In this document: positions 8,084 through 17,005 of the stretch, one piece after another | Layout: each line of letters starts with the position of its first letter | Numbering within the stretch: the first letter of the stretch is position 1 | Assembly: GCA_029227635.1 (NCBI GenBank) | Contig: JAQYAH010000080.1 | Coordinates: 1-50,274, forward strand | DNA length: 50,274 bases | Origin: Clostridiales bacterium | Lineage (GTDB): Bacteria; Bacillota; Clostridia; Lachnospirales; Lachnospiraceae | Reading direction: 5' to 3' | Program-made: the position numbers and the translations under genes | The notes under the pieces: model-generated | The model's input: the letters and a program-made list of their open reading frames with translations, nothing else | Told to the model about the DNA's origin: nothing | The model's database searches: none

Positions 8084-9274
8084 GTGAATAAAGTAATTTA
8101 TCTTGACAATGCGGCGACAACTAAACCGGCACCGGAAGTTGTGGAGGCGATGCTTCCTTACTACACAGAACATTATGGAAATCCTTCGGCTATCTACTCC
8201 ATTGCGGCCGAGTGTAAGGAGGCTGTAAATAGCAGCAGAGATACAATAGCCCGGGTCCTGGGGGCTAAATCAAATGAAATCTACTTCACCGCCGGCGGTA
8301 CCGAGTCTGACAACTGGGCTCTAAAGGCGGCCTATGAAGCATATTCCTCAAAGGGAAACCATATAATAACAACAAAGATCGAACATCATGCAATTCTCCA
8401 CACCTGTGATTATCTTGAATCCAAGGGCTGCGAGGTCACATACCTGGATGTAGACGAGTATGGAGTAGTTGATCTTGAACAGCTTAAAGCAGCAATAAGG
8501 CCGGAGACTATACTCATCAGCATTATGTTTGGAAACAATGAGATAGGAACGATTGAACCTATCAAGGAAATCGGCCGTATCGCCCACGAGAACGGAATAG
8601 TATTCCACACTGATGCAGTTCAGGCTTTCGGTCAGGTACCTATTAATGTGGATGAGATGAATATCGATATGCTCAGCGCCAGCGGCCACAAGCTGAACGG
8701 TCCTAAAGGAATAGGATTTTTGTACATCCGTAAAGGCTTGAAACTTCGCTCGTTTATTCACGGAGGAGCTCAGGAGAGAAAACGACGGGCAGGCACGGAA
8801 AATGTTCCCGGAATAGTAGGTCTTGGCAAAGCGGTGGAGAGAGCGGATCGAACAATGAAAGAGCGTACCGCAAGAGAAGCTGAACTCAGAGATTACTTAA
8901 TAAAGAGAGTGACCGAGGAGATTCCTTTTACCAGATTGAATGGTCACCCTGAGAACAGACTTCCCAATAACGCAAATTTCTGCTTCAGATTCATTGAAGG
9001 TGAATCAATGCTTATCATGCTGGACATGAAGGGTATCTGTGGTTCAAGCGGATCTGCCTGCACAAGCGGATCTCTGGATCCTTCCCATGTTTTGCTTGCC
9101 ATTGGCCTTCCACATGAGATAGCTCATGGCTCGTTAAGACTCACGCTTAGTGAGGAAACAACCAGAGATGAGATAGATTTTGTTGTGGATAATCTAAAAG
9201 AAATCATAGCAAAACTCAGAAGTATGTCACCACTTTATGAGGATTATATTGCAAAGCACCCGGAAGAAGCTTAA
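8084..9274 (+). CDS. iscS: cysteine desulfurase, NifS/IscS family
   Basis: This PLP enzyme takes sulfur from cysteine as an enzyme-bound persulfide for Fe-S clusters and tRNA thiolation. Key residues are visible: the N-terminal Tyr-Leu-Asp-Asn-Ala-Ala-Thr-Thr, the PLP lysine K203 in Ser-Gly-His-Lys-Leu-Asn-Gly-Pro-Lys-Gly, and the persulfide cysteine C326 in Gly-Ser-Ser-Gly-Ser-Ala-Cys-Thr-Ser-Gly. GTG 8084 was chosen because AGAAGG at 8069-8074 is correctly spaced; an upstream GTG at 8051 would add eleven unlikely residues. Its neighbours are the scaffold gene and mnmA, both sulfur acceptors. Confidence 0.95.
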   Translation: MNKVIYLDNAATTKPAPEVVEAMLPYYTEHYGNPSAIYSIAAECKEAVNSSRDTIARVLGAKSNEIYFTAGGTESDNWALKAAYEAYSSKGNHIITTKIEHHAILHTCDYLESKGCEVTYLDVDEYGVVDLEQLKAAIRPETILISIMFGNNEIGTIEPIKEIGRIAHENGIVFHTDAVQAFGQVPINVDEMNIDMLSASGHKLNGPKGIGFLYIRKGLKLRSFIHGGAQERKRRAGTENVPGIVGLGKAVERADRTMKERTAREAELRDYLIKRVTEEIPFTRLNGHPENRLPNNANFCFRFIEGESMLIMLDMKGICGSSGSACTSGSLDPSHVLLAIGLPHEIAHGSLRLTLSEETTRDEIDFVVDNLKEIIAKLRSMSPLYEDYIAKHPEEA

Positions 9275-9294
9275 ATAGGAAAGGATAGATAGAT

Positions 9295-9732
9295 ATGTAT
9301 AGCGAGAAAGTAATGGATCATTTTCAGCACCCCAGAAATGTAGGAGAAATTGAAAATGCAAGTGGTGTGGGCACAGTAGGAAACGCCAAGTGCGGAGATA
9401 TCATGAGAATGTATCTTGATATCGATGACAACGGAATCATCACCGATTGCAAGTTCAAGACTTTTGGCTGCGGTGCAGCCGTGGCAACCAGCAGTATGGC
9501 AACAGAGCTTGTTAAAGGCAAGACCATAGAGGAAGCTCTCAAGGTTACAAATAAGGCTGTTATGGAGGCTCTTGATGGACTGCCTCCCGTAAAGGTGCAT
9601 TGTTCCCTCCTTGCTGAGGAAGCAATCCATGCAGCTCTCTGGGACTACGCAGAGAAGAACGGAATCAAGATTGAGGGACTTTCAAAACCTAAGTCTGACA
9701 TCAGTGAAGACGAGGAAGAGGAAGAGTACTAA
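9295..9732 (+). CDS. iscU: Fe-S cluster scaffold protein, IscU/NifU N-terminal type
   Basis: The 145-residue protein is the platform on which IscS and iron build Fe-S clusters. The three ligand cysteines are C33 (Ala-Lys-Cys-Gly-Asp), C59 (Phe-Gly-Cys-Gly-Ala) and C103 (Val-His-Cys-Ser-Leu-Leu), with the conserved aspartate D35. It lacks the C-terminal domains of full NifU. The last residues form a very acidic tail (Asp-Glu-Asp-Glu-Glu-Glu-Glu-Glu-Tyr), an add-on not needed for scaffold chemistry. It lies 20 bases after iscS; its 3' end supplies a GAGGAAGAG ribosome binding site for mnmA. Confidence 0.93.
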   Translation: MYSEKVMDHFQHPRNVGEIENASGVGTVGNAKCGDIMRMYLDIDDNGIITDCKFKTFGCGAAVATSSMATELVKGKTIEEALKVTNKAVMEALDGLPPVKVHCSLLAEEAIHAALWDYAEKNGIKIEGLSKPKSDISEDEEEEEY

Positions 9733-9733
9733 A

Positions 9734-10816
9734 ATGGATAAGCCCGAAGGAAAAAGGGTCATTGTAGGAATGTCAGGCGGAGTTGATTCTTCAGTGGCGG
9801 CCTACCTTTTGAAAGAGGAAGGCTATGAAGTCATTGGGGTGACAATGGAGATCTGGCCGGAGAAGAGTGACGAAAAACAATCGGAAGAAGGGGGATGCTG
9901 CGGTCTGTCTGCAGCAGAAGATGCCGCCCGGGTCGCACGAAAGCTCGGGATACCTCATTATGTAATGAATTTTCGAAGAGAATTCGAGAATAAAGTGATC
10001 CGTTACTTCGTAGAAGAGTATGAGAAGGGGCATACTCCGAATCCGTGTATCGCCTGCAACAGACATCTCAAGTGGGGCGCCCTTATGCAAAAGGGATTGG
10101 CTCTGGGGGCGGACTACATAGCAACAGGGCATTATGCCGAAGTAGTGTGCCTCCCAAATGGCAGATATGCATTCAGAGAATCTGTGGATGATAGTAAAGA
10201 TCAGACTTACGCACTCTATAATTTAACGCAGGAACAGTTGGGCCACACGCTTATGCCCCTGGGGGCATACAAAAAGAGTGAAGTCAGGAAGATCGCTGAG
10301 AACCTGGGGCTTGTTAATGCAAAAAAGCCGGATAGTCAGGATATATGCTTTGTGGAGAACAATGATTACGCCTCATTTGTAGAAGAGTACACAGGAAAGC
10401 CCTCTATTCTGGGAGATTTCGTTGATCTTGACGGTAGACGACTGGGTACACACAAAGGTATAATCCACTATACCGTCGGTCAGAGGAAGGGACTTGGAAT
10501 CGCTTTTGGTAAGCCCATGTATGTGGTTAAGATTGATCCGGAGAGAAATGAAGTAGTCCTTGGTACTAATGATGATTTGATGGTACGGGAGGTTTTAGCT
10601 AAAGATGTTAATCTCATGGCTGTGGATCGTATAGAAGAACCTTTAAGAGCAATAGCAAAGATCAGGTATAATCACCGTGGGGCACCTTGTACTGTAACTC
10701 TGGTGGACGGAGTTCTCAAGGTTGTATTTGATGAGCCGCAAAGAGCTCCTACTAAAGGACAAGCTCTTGTATTTTATAAGGACGAAGTGATGTTTGGAGG
10801 AGGAACTATCATATGA
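9734..10816 (+). CDS. mnmA: tRNA-specific 2-thiouridylase MnmA
   Basis: MnmA adds sulfur to U34 of Lys, Glu and Gln tRNAs, using persulfide sulfur that starts at a cysteine desulfurase. The 360-residue protein has the PP-loop Ser-Gly-Gly-Val-Asp-Ser-Ser near residues 14-20, and the two catalytic cysteines C105 (Asn-Pro-Cys-Ile-Ala-Cys) and C205 (Asp-Ile-Cys-Phe-Val). ATG 9734 begins one base after the scaffold gene's stop, and longer in-frame extensions run through that gene and are rejected. Its place after iscS and iscU matches its sulfur source. Confidence 0.96.
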   Translation: MDKPEGKRVIVGMSGGVDSSVAAYLLKEEGYEVIGVTMEIWPEKSDEKQSEEGGCCGLSAAEDAARVARKLGIPHYVMNFRREFENKVIRYFVEEYEKGHTPNPCIACNRHLKWGALMQKGLALGADYIATGHYAEVVCLPNGRYAFRESVDDSKDQTYALYNLTQEQLGHTLMPLGAYKKSEVRKIAENLGLVNAKKPDSQDICFVENNDYASFVEEYTGKPSILGDFVDLDGRRLGTHKGIIHYTVGQRKGLGIAFGKPMYVVKIDPERNEVVLGTNDDLMVREVLAKDVNLMAVDRIEEPLRAIAKIRYNHRGAPCTVTLVDGVLKVVFDEPQRAPTKGQALVFYKDEVMFGGGTII

Positions 10817-11625
10817 TATTGGCAGATTGTCACACCCATACAACCTTTTCCTTTGATGCCAGGGACAATGAGCATAGTGACCCGGAGAATATGATCAGAA
10901 CGGCCATTGCCAAGGGCTTAAAGTATTACAGTATTACTGACCATGAGGACGGACCCAGAGACGACATCGATTACCATTTCGATTCTGATGAGTATTTTAA
11001 GGTGCTGACAGCACTGAAGAACAAATATAGTAATCAGATAGAGGTGGGTGTAGGAATCGAGATAGGTCTGGATCCGAAGTATACAGATTACAGCAATAGG
11101 ATTGTTGCGAGTAAGCCATTTGATATTGTGGTAGGATCAGTGCATTATGTATACGGTATTGATCCCTATTATCCTGAGTACTTCCGGGACAGAACCTTTG
11201 ACGAAGGTTACCGCAGAGCTTTTGAATACACACTGGAATGCCTTAATTCCGGTGCGGACTTTGATATACTGGGACACATTGATTATGTTGCAAGATATGG
11301 TGACCGTAACAACGGGGATGGATTTTACTCCCGTTTTGGGGACATTCTTGATGAAATACTGACGAAGGTGATACAGGAAGGAAAAGGAATCGAGGTAAAT
11401 ACCGCAGGGCTTAAGTACAAAATGCCCTATCCGAATCCGTCTAAAGAGATCGTAAAGAGATATCGTGAACTCGGAGGGGAGATCATTACTGTATCCTCGG
11501 ATGCTCACAGACCGGAACATATTGCGTATGATTTCGGTGGGATGTCTGATTTTTTGACAGACTGCGGATTCAAGTACTACACAATATTCAACAATCGTAA
11601 AAAAACTTTCATAAATGTATGTTAA
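10813..11625 (+). CDS. PHP-family phosphatase, histidinol-phosphatase (HisJ/HisK)-like
   Basis: The 270-residue protein has polymerase-and-histidinol-phosphatase (PHP) metal-site motifs: Asp-Cys-His-Thr-His-Thr at residues 5-10, Thr-Asp-His-Glu near 42, Gly-Ser-Val-His-Tyr-Val near 112, Gly-His-Ile-Asp-Tyr and Ser-Asp-Ala-His-Arg. Its closest style is Gram-positive HisJ/HisK, which removes phosphate from histidinol-phosphate. It overlaps mnmA by four bases (ATGA), so translation is coupled. The other histidine genes in the window (hisH, hisF) are 15 kb away, so a different phosphoester substrate is possible. Confidence 0.78.
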   Translation: MILADCHTHTTFSFDARDNEHSDPENMIRTAIAKGLKYYSITDHEDGPRDDIDYHFDSDEYFKVLTALKNKYSNQIEVGVGIEIGLDPKYTDYSNRIVASKPFDIVVGSVHYVYGIDPYYPEYFRDRTFDEGYRRAFEYTLECLNSGADFDILGHIDYVARYGDRNNGDGFYSRFGDILDEILTKVIQEGKGIEVNTAGLKYKMPYPNPSKEIVKRYRELGGEIITVSSDAHRPEHIAYDFGGMSDFLTDCGFKYYTIFNNRKKTFINVC

Positions 11626-11629
11626 ATAT

Positions 11630-11658
11630 TTGACATTCTTTTTCTGTTTGAGTAAAAT
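11630..11658 (+). promoter_or_regulatory. predicted promoter of gap
   Basis: TTGACA at 11630-11635, 17 bases, TAAAAT at 11653-11658. A perfect 10-base palindrome, TTACTAGTAA (11671-11680), lies about 12 bases downstream and could be an operator. Confidence 0.75.
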
Positions 11659-11713
11659 AAGGATGTTGGATTACTAGTAAGTAATAAGTTAATAGACATA
11701 GGAGGGGTAAACA

Positions 11714-12724
11714 ATGTCTGTAAGAGTTGCAATTAATGGATTTGGTCGTATCGGTCGTCTTGCATTTCGCCAGATGTTCCAGGCACCTGGATACGAAGTA
11801 GTAGCTATCAACGATTTAACAAGCCCTAAGATGCTTGCACATCTTCTCAAGTATGATTCATCACAGGGAAGATACGCATTAGCAGATAAGGTTACATCAG
11901 GTGAGGATTCTATCACTGTTGACGGAACAGAGATCAAGATCTACAAAGAGCCCGATGCAAATAACTGCCCTTGGGGAGACCTTGATGTAGACGTAGTTCT
12001 TGAGTGCTCCGGTTTCTATACCTCAAAGGCTAAGGCTCAGGCACACATCAATGCCGGTGCTAAGAAGGTAGTTATTTCTGCACCTGCTGGAAATGACCTT
12101 CCCACAATTGTATACAATGTTAACCATGAAGTACTCACAGCTGATGACAAGATCATCTCTGCTGCATCTTGCACAACAAACTGTCTTGCACCCATGACAA
12201 AGGCTCTCAATGACCTTGCTGCAATCAAGTCAGGTATCATGTGCACAATTCACGCTTACACAGGTGATCAGATGACTCTTGACGGTCCTCAGAGAAAGGG
12301 TGACCTCAGAAGATCACGTGCAGCTGCTGTAAACATCGTTCCTAACAGCACAGGTGCTGCAAAGGCTATCGGTCTTGTTATCCCTGAGCTTTCAGGTAAG
12401 CTCATCGGTGCTGCTCAGCGTGTACCTACACCTACAGGTTCAACAACAATCCTCAATGCTGTTGTTGAAGGCAATGTAACAGTAGACGAGATCAACGCAG
12501 CTATGAAGGCTGCTGCTAACGAGTCCTTCGGTTACAACGACGAAGAGATCGTATCATCTGATATCATCGGAATGACATTTGGTTCACTTTTCGATGCTAC
12601 ACAGACAATGGTTCTTCCTCTTGACAACGGAACAACTCAGGTTCAGGTAGTTTCATGGTATGACAACGAAAACTCATACACAAGCCAGATGGTAAGAACA
12701 ATCAAGTACTTCGCAGAAATCTAA
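11714..12724 (+). CDS. gap: glyceraldehyde-3-phosphate dehydrogenase, type I
   Basis: GAPDH oxidises glyceraldehyde-3-phosphate to 1,3-bisphosphoglycerate with NAD. The 336-residue protein has the Rossmann motif Asn-Gly-Phe-Gly-Arg-Ile-Gly-Arg at 8-15 and the catalytic cysteine C153 in Ala-Ser-Cys-Thr-Thr-Asn. A strong AGGAGGGG ribosome binding site precedes ATG 11714. It has its own promoter and terminator, so it can be expressed separately from pgk-tpiA just downstream. Confidence 0.98.
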   Translation: MSVRVAINGFGRIGRLAFRQMFQAPGYEVVAINDLTSPKMLAHLLKYDSSQGRYALADKVTSGEDSITVDGTEIKIYKEPDANNCPWGDLDVDVVLECSGFYTSKAKAQAHINAGAKKVVISAPAGNDLPTIVYNVNHEVLTADDKIISAASCTTNCLAPMTKALNDLAAIKSGIMCTIHAYTGDQMTLDGPQRKGDLRRSRAAAVNIVPNSTGAAKAIGLVIPELSGKLIGAAQRVPTPTGSTTILNAVVEGNVTVDEINAAMKAAANESFGYNDEEIVSSDIIGMTFGSLFDATQTMVLPLDNGTTQVQVVSWYDNENSYTSQMVRTIKYFAEI

Positions 12725-12749
12725 TATCAGTTAGAATATGCCGATCCAA

Positions 12750-12785
12750 CGGGGTCCGCTCTTAAAGGGCCGGACCTCGTTTTTT
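12750..12785 (+). terminator. Rho-independent terminator of gap
   Basis: Arms 12750-12758 and 12771-12779 pair over nine positions (one G-T), followed by six T to 12785. Confidence 0.85.
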
Positions 12786-12793
12786 GTAACAAC

Positions 12794-12875
12794 GACGAGC
12801 CAAGGTCCGGGCATGGCATGGACTTTGGCGACCGCATACAATCTCAAAATGTGCCATAGGCACTTTTGGTGATTG
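12794..12875 (+). repeat. structured intergenic repeat, copy 1 (before pgk)
   Basis: It begins GACGAGCCAAGG and contains two hairpins. Hairpin A (12800-12828) pairs CCAAGGTCCG with its partner ending CTTTGG. Hairpin B (12839-12875) runs from CAATC to GATTG with an inner GTGCC/GGCAC stem. The linker ACCGCATACAATC is shared with copy 3. It starts eight bases after the gap terminator T-run and ends 16 bases before the pgk start. Substitutions relative to copies 2 and 3 mostly keep pairing. Confidence 0.85.
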
Positions 12876-12891
12876 TAATAGGAGATATAAT

Positions 12892-14088
12892 ATGTTAAAC
12901 AAAGTATCAATTGATGATATTCAGGTCAAAGGCAAGAGAGTGCTTTGCCGCTGTGATTTCAACGTGCCTCTTATTGATGGCAAGATCACAGACGAGAACA
13001 GACTTGTAGCATCTCTTCCCACTATTAATAAGCTTATTGGAGACGGAGCGAAGGTTATACTTTGCTCACATCTTGGCAAACCCAAAGGAGAGCCTAAACC
13101 TGAGCTTTCACTTGCACCTGTAGCAGTAAGACTTAGTGAGCTTCTCAATAAAGAGGTTATTTTTGCTGCAGATCCTGAAGTTGTTGGACCTAATGCCAAA
13201 GCGGCTGTTGAGGCTATGAATGACGGTGACGTAGTTCTTCTTGAGAATACCCGCTACAGAGCTGAGGAGACAAAGAATGGAGAAGCTTTCAGCAAAGAGC
13301 TTGCATCTCTTTGTGATATCTATGTAAATGATGCTTTTGGAACTGCTCACCGAGCTCACTGCTCAAGCTGTGGCGTTGCTTCTTATGTTGAGACTGCAGC
13401 AGTGGGTTACCTTATGCAGAAGGAAATCGATTTCCTTGGCAATGCGGTAAACAACCCTAAGAGACCTTTTGCAGCAATTCTTGGCGGAGCTAAAGTATCC
13501 AGCAAGATTGCAGTAATCGAGAACCTCCTGGACAAGGTTGATATTCTTATTGTAGGCGGTGGAATGGCTTACACATTCATGAAGGCTCAGGGCAAAGCAG
13601 TAGGTGACTCACTTCTTGAGGCTGACTACTGTGATTATTGCCTTAAGATGATCGAGAAGGCAGAGAAGAAGGGAGTTAAGCTCCTTCTTCCTGTGGACAA
13701 TATCATTGCTGATGCGTTTTCTAATGATGCCAATACCAAGATCTGTCTCAAGGGAGAAGATATTCCTGAGGGTTGGATGGGTCTTGACATCGGACCTGCT
13801 TCCGAGAAGCTTTTTGCGGATGCACTTAAAGATGCCAAGACTGTTGTTTGGAACGGACCTATGGGTGCTTTTGAGATGCCCAGTTTCGCATCAGGTACCG
13901 TTGCAGTAGCAAAAGCACTTGCAGATATTGATGCAATTACCATCATCGGCGGCGGTGACTCTGCAGCTGCTGTAAATCAGCTCGGTTATGGCGATAAGAT
14001 GACTCATATTTCAACAGGCGGCGGAGCTTCCTTAGAGTTCCTTGAAGGAAAAGAACTCCCGGGTGTTGCAGCTTGTACAGATAAATAG
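12892..14088 (+). CDS. pgk: phosphoglycerate kinase
   Basis: Pgk transfers phosphate from 1,3-bisphosphoglycerate to ADP, the first ATP-yielding step of lower glycolysis. The 398-residue length is standard. Family motifs include Arg-Cys-Asp-Phe-Asn-Val-Pro near residue 20, the His-Leu-Gly-Lys-Pro loop near 62 and the nucleotide-site Gly-Gly-Gly-Asp-Ser near 350. ATG 12892 follows ATAGGAG at 12878-12884. No standard promoter is seen between the gap terminator and this gene, so expression may depend on read-through or on the repeat element that fills the leader. tpiA follows by 21 bases. Confidence 0.98.
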   Translation: MLNKVSIDDIQVKGKRVLCRCDFNVPLIDGKITDENRLVASLPTINKLIGDGAKVILCSHLGKPKGEPKPELSLAPVAVRLSELLNKEVIFAADPEVVGPNAKAAVEAMNDGDVVLLENTRYRAEETKNGEAFSKELASLCDIYVNDAFGTAHRAHCSSCGVASYVETAAVGYLMQKEIDFLGNAVNNPKRPFAAILGGAKVSSKIAVIENLLDKVDILIVGGGMAYTFMKAQGKAVGDSLLEADYCDYCLKMIEKAEKKGVKLLLPVDNIIADAFSNDANTKICLKGEDIPEGWMGLDIGPASEKLFADALKDAKTVVWNGPMGAFEMPSFASGTVAVAKALADIDAITIIGGGDSAAAVNQLGYGDKMTHISTGGGASLEFLEGKELPGVAACTDK

Positions 14089-14109
14089 TACGAAAAAGAG
14101 GTAAAGAAG

Positions 14110-14859
14110 ATGGCTAGAAGAAAAATCGTTGCCGGAAACTGGAAGATGAACAAGACTCCCAGTGAGGCGGTAGAACTTATCAACACACTCCTTCCTTTAG
14201 TAAAGTCAGATGACGTGGATGTTGTTTTTTGCGTACCTGCGATTGACATTATCCCTGCAGTGAATGCAGTCAAAGGATCTAATGTAAAGATCGGTGCAGA
14301 GAACATGTATTATGAGGAGAAGGGTGCTTTTACCGGTGAGATCGCTCCCAACATGCTCACTGATGCCGGTGTTGAATATGTGATCATCGGACACTCCGAA
14401 AGAAGAGAGTACTTTGCCGAGACAGATGCTACCGTGAACGCAAAGGTTAAGAAGGCTTTCGAACATGGCCTTACACCTATTGTTTGCTGCGGTGAGACAC
14501 TCACTCAGAGAGAGCAGGGAGTTACAATCGACTTTATCCGTCAGCAGATTAAAATTGCTTTTCTTGATGTTACAGCTGATCAGGCTAAGACCGCAGTAAT
14601 TGCATATGAGCCCATCTGGGCTATCGGAACCGGTAAGGTTGCAACTAAAGAGCAGGCTCAGGAAGTATGTCATGCAATTCGTGAATGTGTGGCAGAAATC
14701 TATGATGAAGCAACTGCTGAGGCAATCAGAATTCAGTACGGCGGATCTGTTTCTGCATCTTCAGCTCCCGAGCTTTTCGCTCAGCCTGACATCGACGGTG
14801 GTCTTGTAGGTGGTGCTTCTCTTAAGGCTGATTTCGGTCAGATCGTAAACTACAAATAA
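14110..14859 (+). CDS. tpiA: triosephosphate isomerase
   Basis: TpiA interconverts dihydroxyacetone phosphate and glyceraldehyde-3-phosphate. The 249-residue protein has the N-terminal Ala-Gly-Asn-Trp-Lys-Met-Asn, catalytic H95 in Gly-His-Ser-Glu-Arg-Arg and catalytic base E167 in Ala-Tyr-Glu-Pro-Ile-Trp-Ala-Ile-Gly. It is probably co-transcribed with pgk; AAAAGAGG precedes the ATG. No clear terminator follows; a 22-bp inverted repeat lies between it and gpmI. Confidence 0.98.
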   Translation: MARRKIVAGNWKMNKTPSEAVELINTLLPLVKSDDVDVVFCVPAIDIIPAVNAVKGSNVKIGAENMYYEEKGAFTGEIAPNMLTDAGVEYVIIGHSERREYFAETDATVNAKVKKAFEHGLTPIVCCGETLTQREQGVTIDFIRQQIKIAFLDVTADQAKTAVIAYEPIWAIGTGKVATKEQAQEVCHAIRECVAEIYDEATAEAIRIQYGGSVSASSAPELFAQPDIDGGLVGGASLKADFGQIVNYK

Positions 14860-14881
14860 TTGATTTTTTTCAAATGAATAT

Positions 14882-14910
14882 TTGATTTTGTGGATACTGT
14901 TTAGTATTAT
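14882..14910 (+). promoter_or_regulatory. predicted promoter of gpmI, inside an inverted repeat
   Basis: TTGATT at 14882-14887, 17 bases, TATTAT at 14905-14910. The -10 box lies in the left arm of the inverted repeat at 14892-14942. Confidence 0.5.
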
Positions 14911-14942
14911 GTGATTGATGCACAAAATGCTAAGCAGTATTC
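14892..14942 (+). repeat. 22-bp inverted repeat between tpiA and gpmI
   Basis: The left arm (14892-14913) and right arm (14921-14942) pair at 21 of 22 positions, counting three G-T pairs, around a seven-base loop. No T-run follows, so it is not a standard terminator. It spans the predicted gpmI -10 box and transcription start, and may be an operator, an mRNA-processing hairpin of the tpiA transcript or a small insertion. Confidence 0.75.
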
Positions 14943-14969
14943 GTATGTTATTTTGAAAGGATTTTAGAT

Positions 14970-16508
14970 ATGAGTAAGAAACCCACAGTATTAATGATTC
15001 TTGATGGATATGGTTTAAGTGACAGAACTGAAGGCAATGCTATAGCCCTTGCCAACACCCCTGTGGTTGACGGCCTTATGAAGGAGTATCCTTTTGTAAA
15101 AGGAAATGCCAGTGGCCTGGCTGTTGGACTTCCCGACGGGCAGATGGGTAACTCAGAAGTTGGTCATATGAATATGGGTGCCGGACGAATCGTATATCAG
15201 GAACTCACCAGAATCACCAAAGAGATCAATGACGGGGTTTTCTTTGAGAATGAAGAGCTTCTCAAGGCATGTGCTAATGCCAGAGAGAACGGAACAGCTC
15301 TCCATCTCTATGGACTCCTTTCAGATGGCGGTGTTCACAGCCATAATACACACCTTTATGCTCTCCTGGAACTTGCAAAGAGACAGGGCCTTGAAAATGT
15401 CTATGTCCACTGCTTCCTTGACGGTAGAGATACGCCTCCTGCATCAGGTAAAGATTATGTGCAGCAGTTGGTTGACAAGATGACAGAGATTGGCGTAGGT
15501 AAGGTGGCTTCCATCCACGGAAGATACTATGCTATGGACAGAGATAACAGATGGGATAGAGTGGAGAAGGCTTATCGTGCTCTTACTGCAGGTGAGGGAA
15601 ACAGAGCTTCTGATCCTGTTCAGGCGGTTGCGGATTCTTACGCTGAGGGAGTTACCGATGAGTTTGTAGTTCCCGTAGTAATTGAGGAGAACGGAGAGCC
15701 TATCGGTAAGATCAAAACCGGAGATTCAATCATTTTCTTCAATTTCAGACCCGACAGAGCAAGAGAGATTACAAGAGCTTTCTGTGCAGATGAGTTTAAT
15801 GGTTTTGACAGAGGAGAGAGAGTTGCAACTACTTATGTGTGCTTCACAGAGTATGATGTTACTATTCCCAACAAGTCAATCGCTTTCAAGAAGGTGGAAC
15901 TCACAAATACTTTTGGAGAATTCCTTGCAGCTCACAATATGACTCAGGCAAGAATAGCTGAGACTGAGAAGTATGCCCATGTTACATTCTTCTTTAACGG
16001 AGGGGTTGAGGAGCCTAATCCCGGCGAGGACAGAGTACTTGTAAATTCACCTAAGGTTGCAACTTATGATCTCAAGCCCGAGATGAGCGCTTATGAGGTT
16101 TGCGACAAGCTCTGCGAGGCCATCAGATCAGCTAAATATGATGTTATCATTTGTAACTTTGCTAATCCCGACATGGTTGGCCATACCGGTGTTTTAGAGG
16201 CTGCAATTAAGGCCTGTGAAGCAGTTGATGAATGTGTGGGCAAGGTTGTGGAAGCAATCAAGGAGACTGACGGACAGATGTTTATCTGTGCGGATCACGG
16301 AAACTCCGAGCAGCTTATCGATCCCGAGACCGGAGATACATTTACAGCACATACTGTAAATCCTGTTCCTTTTATTCTTGTAAATGCAGATCCTGCTTAT
16401 AAGCTCAGAGAGGGCGGCTGCCTTGCAGATATCATTCCTACACTCATTGAGCTTATGGGAATGGAGAAGCCGGCTGAGATGACAGGTGAGTCTCTCCTTG
16501 TGAAATAG
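14970..16508 (+). CDS. gpmI: 2,3-bisphosphoglycerate-independent phosphoglycerate mutase
   Basis: GpmI converts 3-phosphoglycerate to 2-phosphoglycerate through a phosphoserine enzyme and needs manganese. The 512-residue protein has Leu-Asp-Gly-Tyr-Gly near the N-terminus, the nucleophile S62 in Met-Gly-Asn-Ser-Glu-Val-Gly-His, and alkaline-phosphatase-superfamily metal motifs such as Asp-His-Gly-Asn-Ser and Thr-Ala-His-Thr toward the C-terminus. The start has GAAAGGA about nine bases upstream. It completes the run gap-pgk-tpiA-gpmI; enolase is not in the window. Confidence 0.97.
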   Translation: MSKKPTVLMILDGYGLSDRTEGNAIALANTPVVDGLMKEYPFVKGNASGLAVGLPDGQMGNSEVGHMNMGAGRIVYQELTRITKEINDGVFFENEELLKACANARENGTALHLYGLLSDGGVHSHNTHLYALLELAKRQGLENVYVHCFLDGRDTPPASGKDYVQQLVDKMTEIGVGKVASIHGRYYAMDRDNRWDRVEKAYRALTAGEGNRASDPVQAVADSYAEGVTDEFVVPVVIEENGEPIGKIKTGDSIIFFNFRPDRAREITRAFCADEFNGFDRGERVATTYVCFTEYDVTIPNKSIAFKKVELTNTFGEFLAAHNMTQARIAETEKYAHVTFFFNGGVEEPNPGEDRVLVNSPKVATYDLKPEMSAYEVCDKLCEAIRSAKYDVIICNFANPDMVGHTGVLEAAIKACEAVDECVGKVVEAIKETDGQMFICADHGNSEQLIDPETGDTFTAHTVNPVPFILVNADPAYKLREGGCLADIIPTLIELMGMEKPAEMTGESLLVK

Positions 16509-16531
16509 TCTCATAAAAACTAAGTTATTGC

Positions 16532-16560
16532 TTGAACACGTGCCCTTAGTGTGGTAAGAT
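16532..16560 (+). promoter_or_regulatory. predicted promoter of secG
   Basis: TTGAAC at 16532-16537, 17 bases, TAAGAT at 16555-16560. Confidence 0.6.
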
Positions 16561-16593
16561 ATATGGCGACTCGTGATTTGGAGGTTTTTGTCA

Positions 16594-16836
16594 ATGTCGG
16601 TTTTACTTGCAATTTTGAAAATTTTATTTGTAATAGATTGTATCGCGCTTGTTGTACTTGTTCTTCTTCAGGAGGGCAAGGGAAGAGGTCTTGGAACTAT
16701 CAGTGGAACATCTGAGAGTTACTGGTCTCAGAACAAGGGTCGTTCAAGAGAAGGCGCTTTGGTTAAGATTACCAAGATTCTTGCGGTTGCTTTTCTTGCA
16801 CTTGCAATTGTGTTAAATCTTGGAGTATTTAATTAA
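16594..16836 (+). CDS. secG: protein translocase subunit SecG
   Basis: SecG is a small membrane subunit of the SecYEG channel. The 80 residues show two membrane helices (about 4-24 and 56-78) joined by a loop carrying the family feature Leu-Leu-Gln-Glu-Gly-Lys-Gly-Arg-Gly-Leu, followed by Gly-Thr-Ile-Ser-Gly. ATG 16594 was chosen because GGAGG at 16580-16584 is well spaced; a codon seven residues upstream is in frame but has no site. The secG-smpB-ssrA neighbourhood is common in Firmicutes, often with rnr between, which is absent here. Confidence 0.93.
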   Translation: MSVLLAILKILFVIDCIALVVLVLLQEGKGRGLGTISGTSESYWSQNKGRSREGALVKITKILAVAFLALAIVLNLGVFN

Positions 16837-16845
16837 TAAGTTTGC

Positions 16846-16882
16846 GAAACACTCTTTACGTTCCTAAAGAGTGTTTCTTTTT
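16846..16882 (+). terminator. Rho-independent terminator of secG
   Basis: A perfect 13-bp stem (16846-16858 with 16865-16877), a six-base loop and five T. Confidence 0.93.
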
Positions 16883-16890
16883 GTATAAGT

Positions 16891-16974
16891 GACGAGCCAA
16901 GGTCAGGGCAGAACCTAGACTTTGGCAACCACATACAATCTCAGAACGTGCCTGTCGGGCACTTCTGACGATTG
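16891..16974 (+). repeat. structured intergenic repeat, copy 2 (before smpB)
   Basis: Same two-hairpin layout as copies 1 and 3: CCAAGGTCAGG pairs with CCTAGACTTTGG allowing one mismatch, and CAATC-TCAGAA-GTGCC pairs with GGCAC-TTCTGA-GATTG. It starts eight bases after the secG terminator T-run. A second copy of AGTGACGAGCCAA occurs exactly 90 bases later (16978-16990), as if a second unit began and was cut short. Confidence 0.85.
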
Positions 16975-17005
16975 CGTAGTGACGAGCCAAAGGCATTAGG
17001 ATAGT

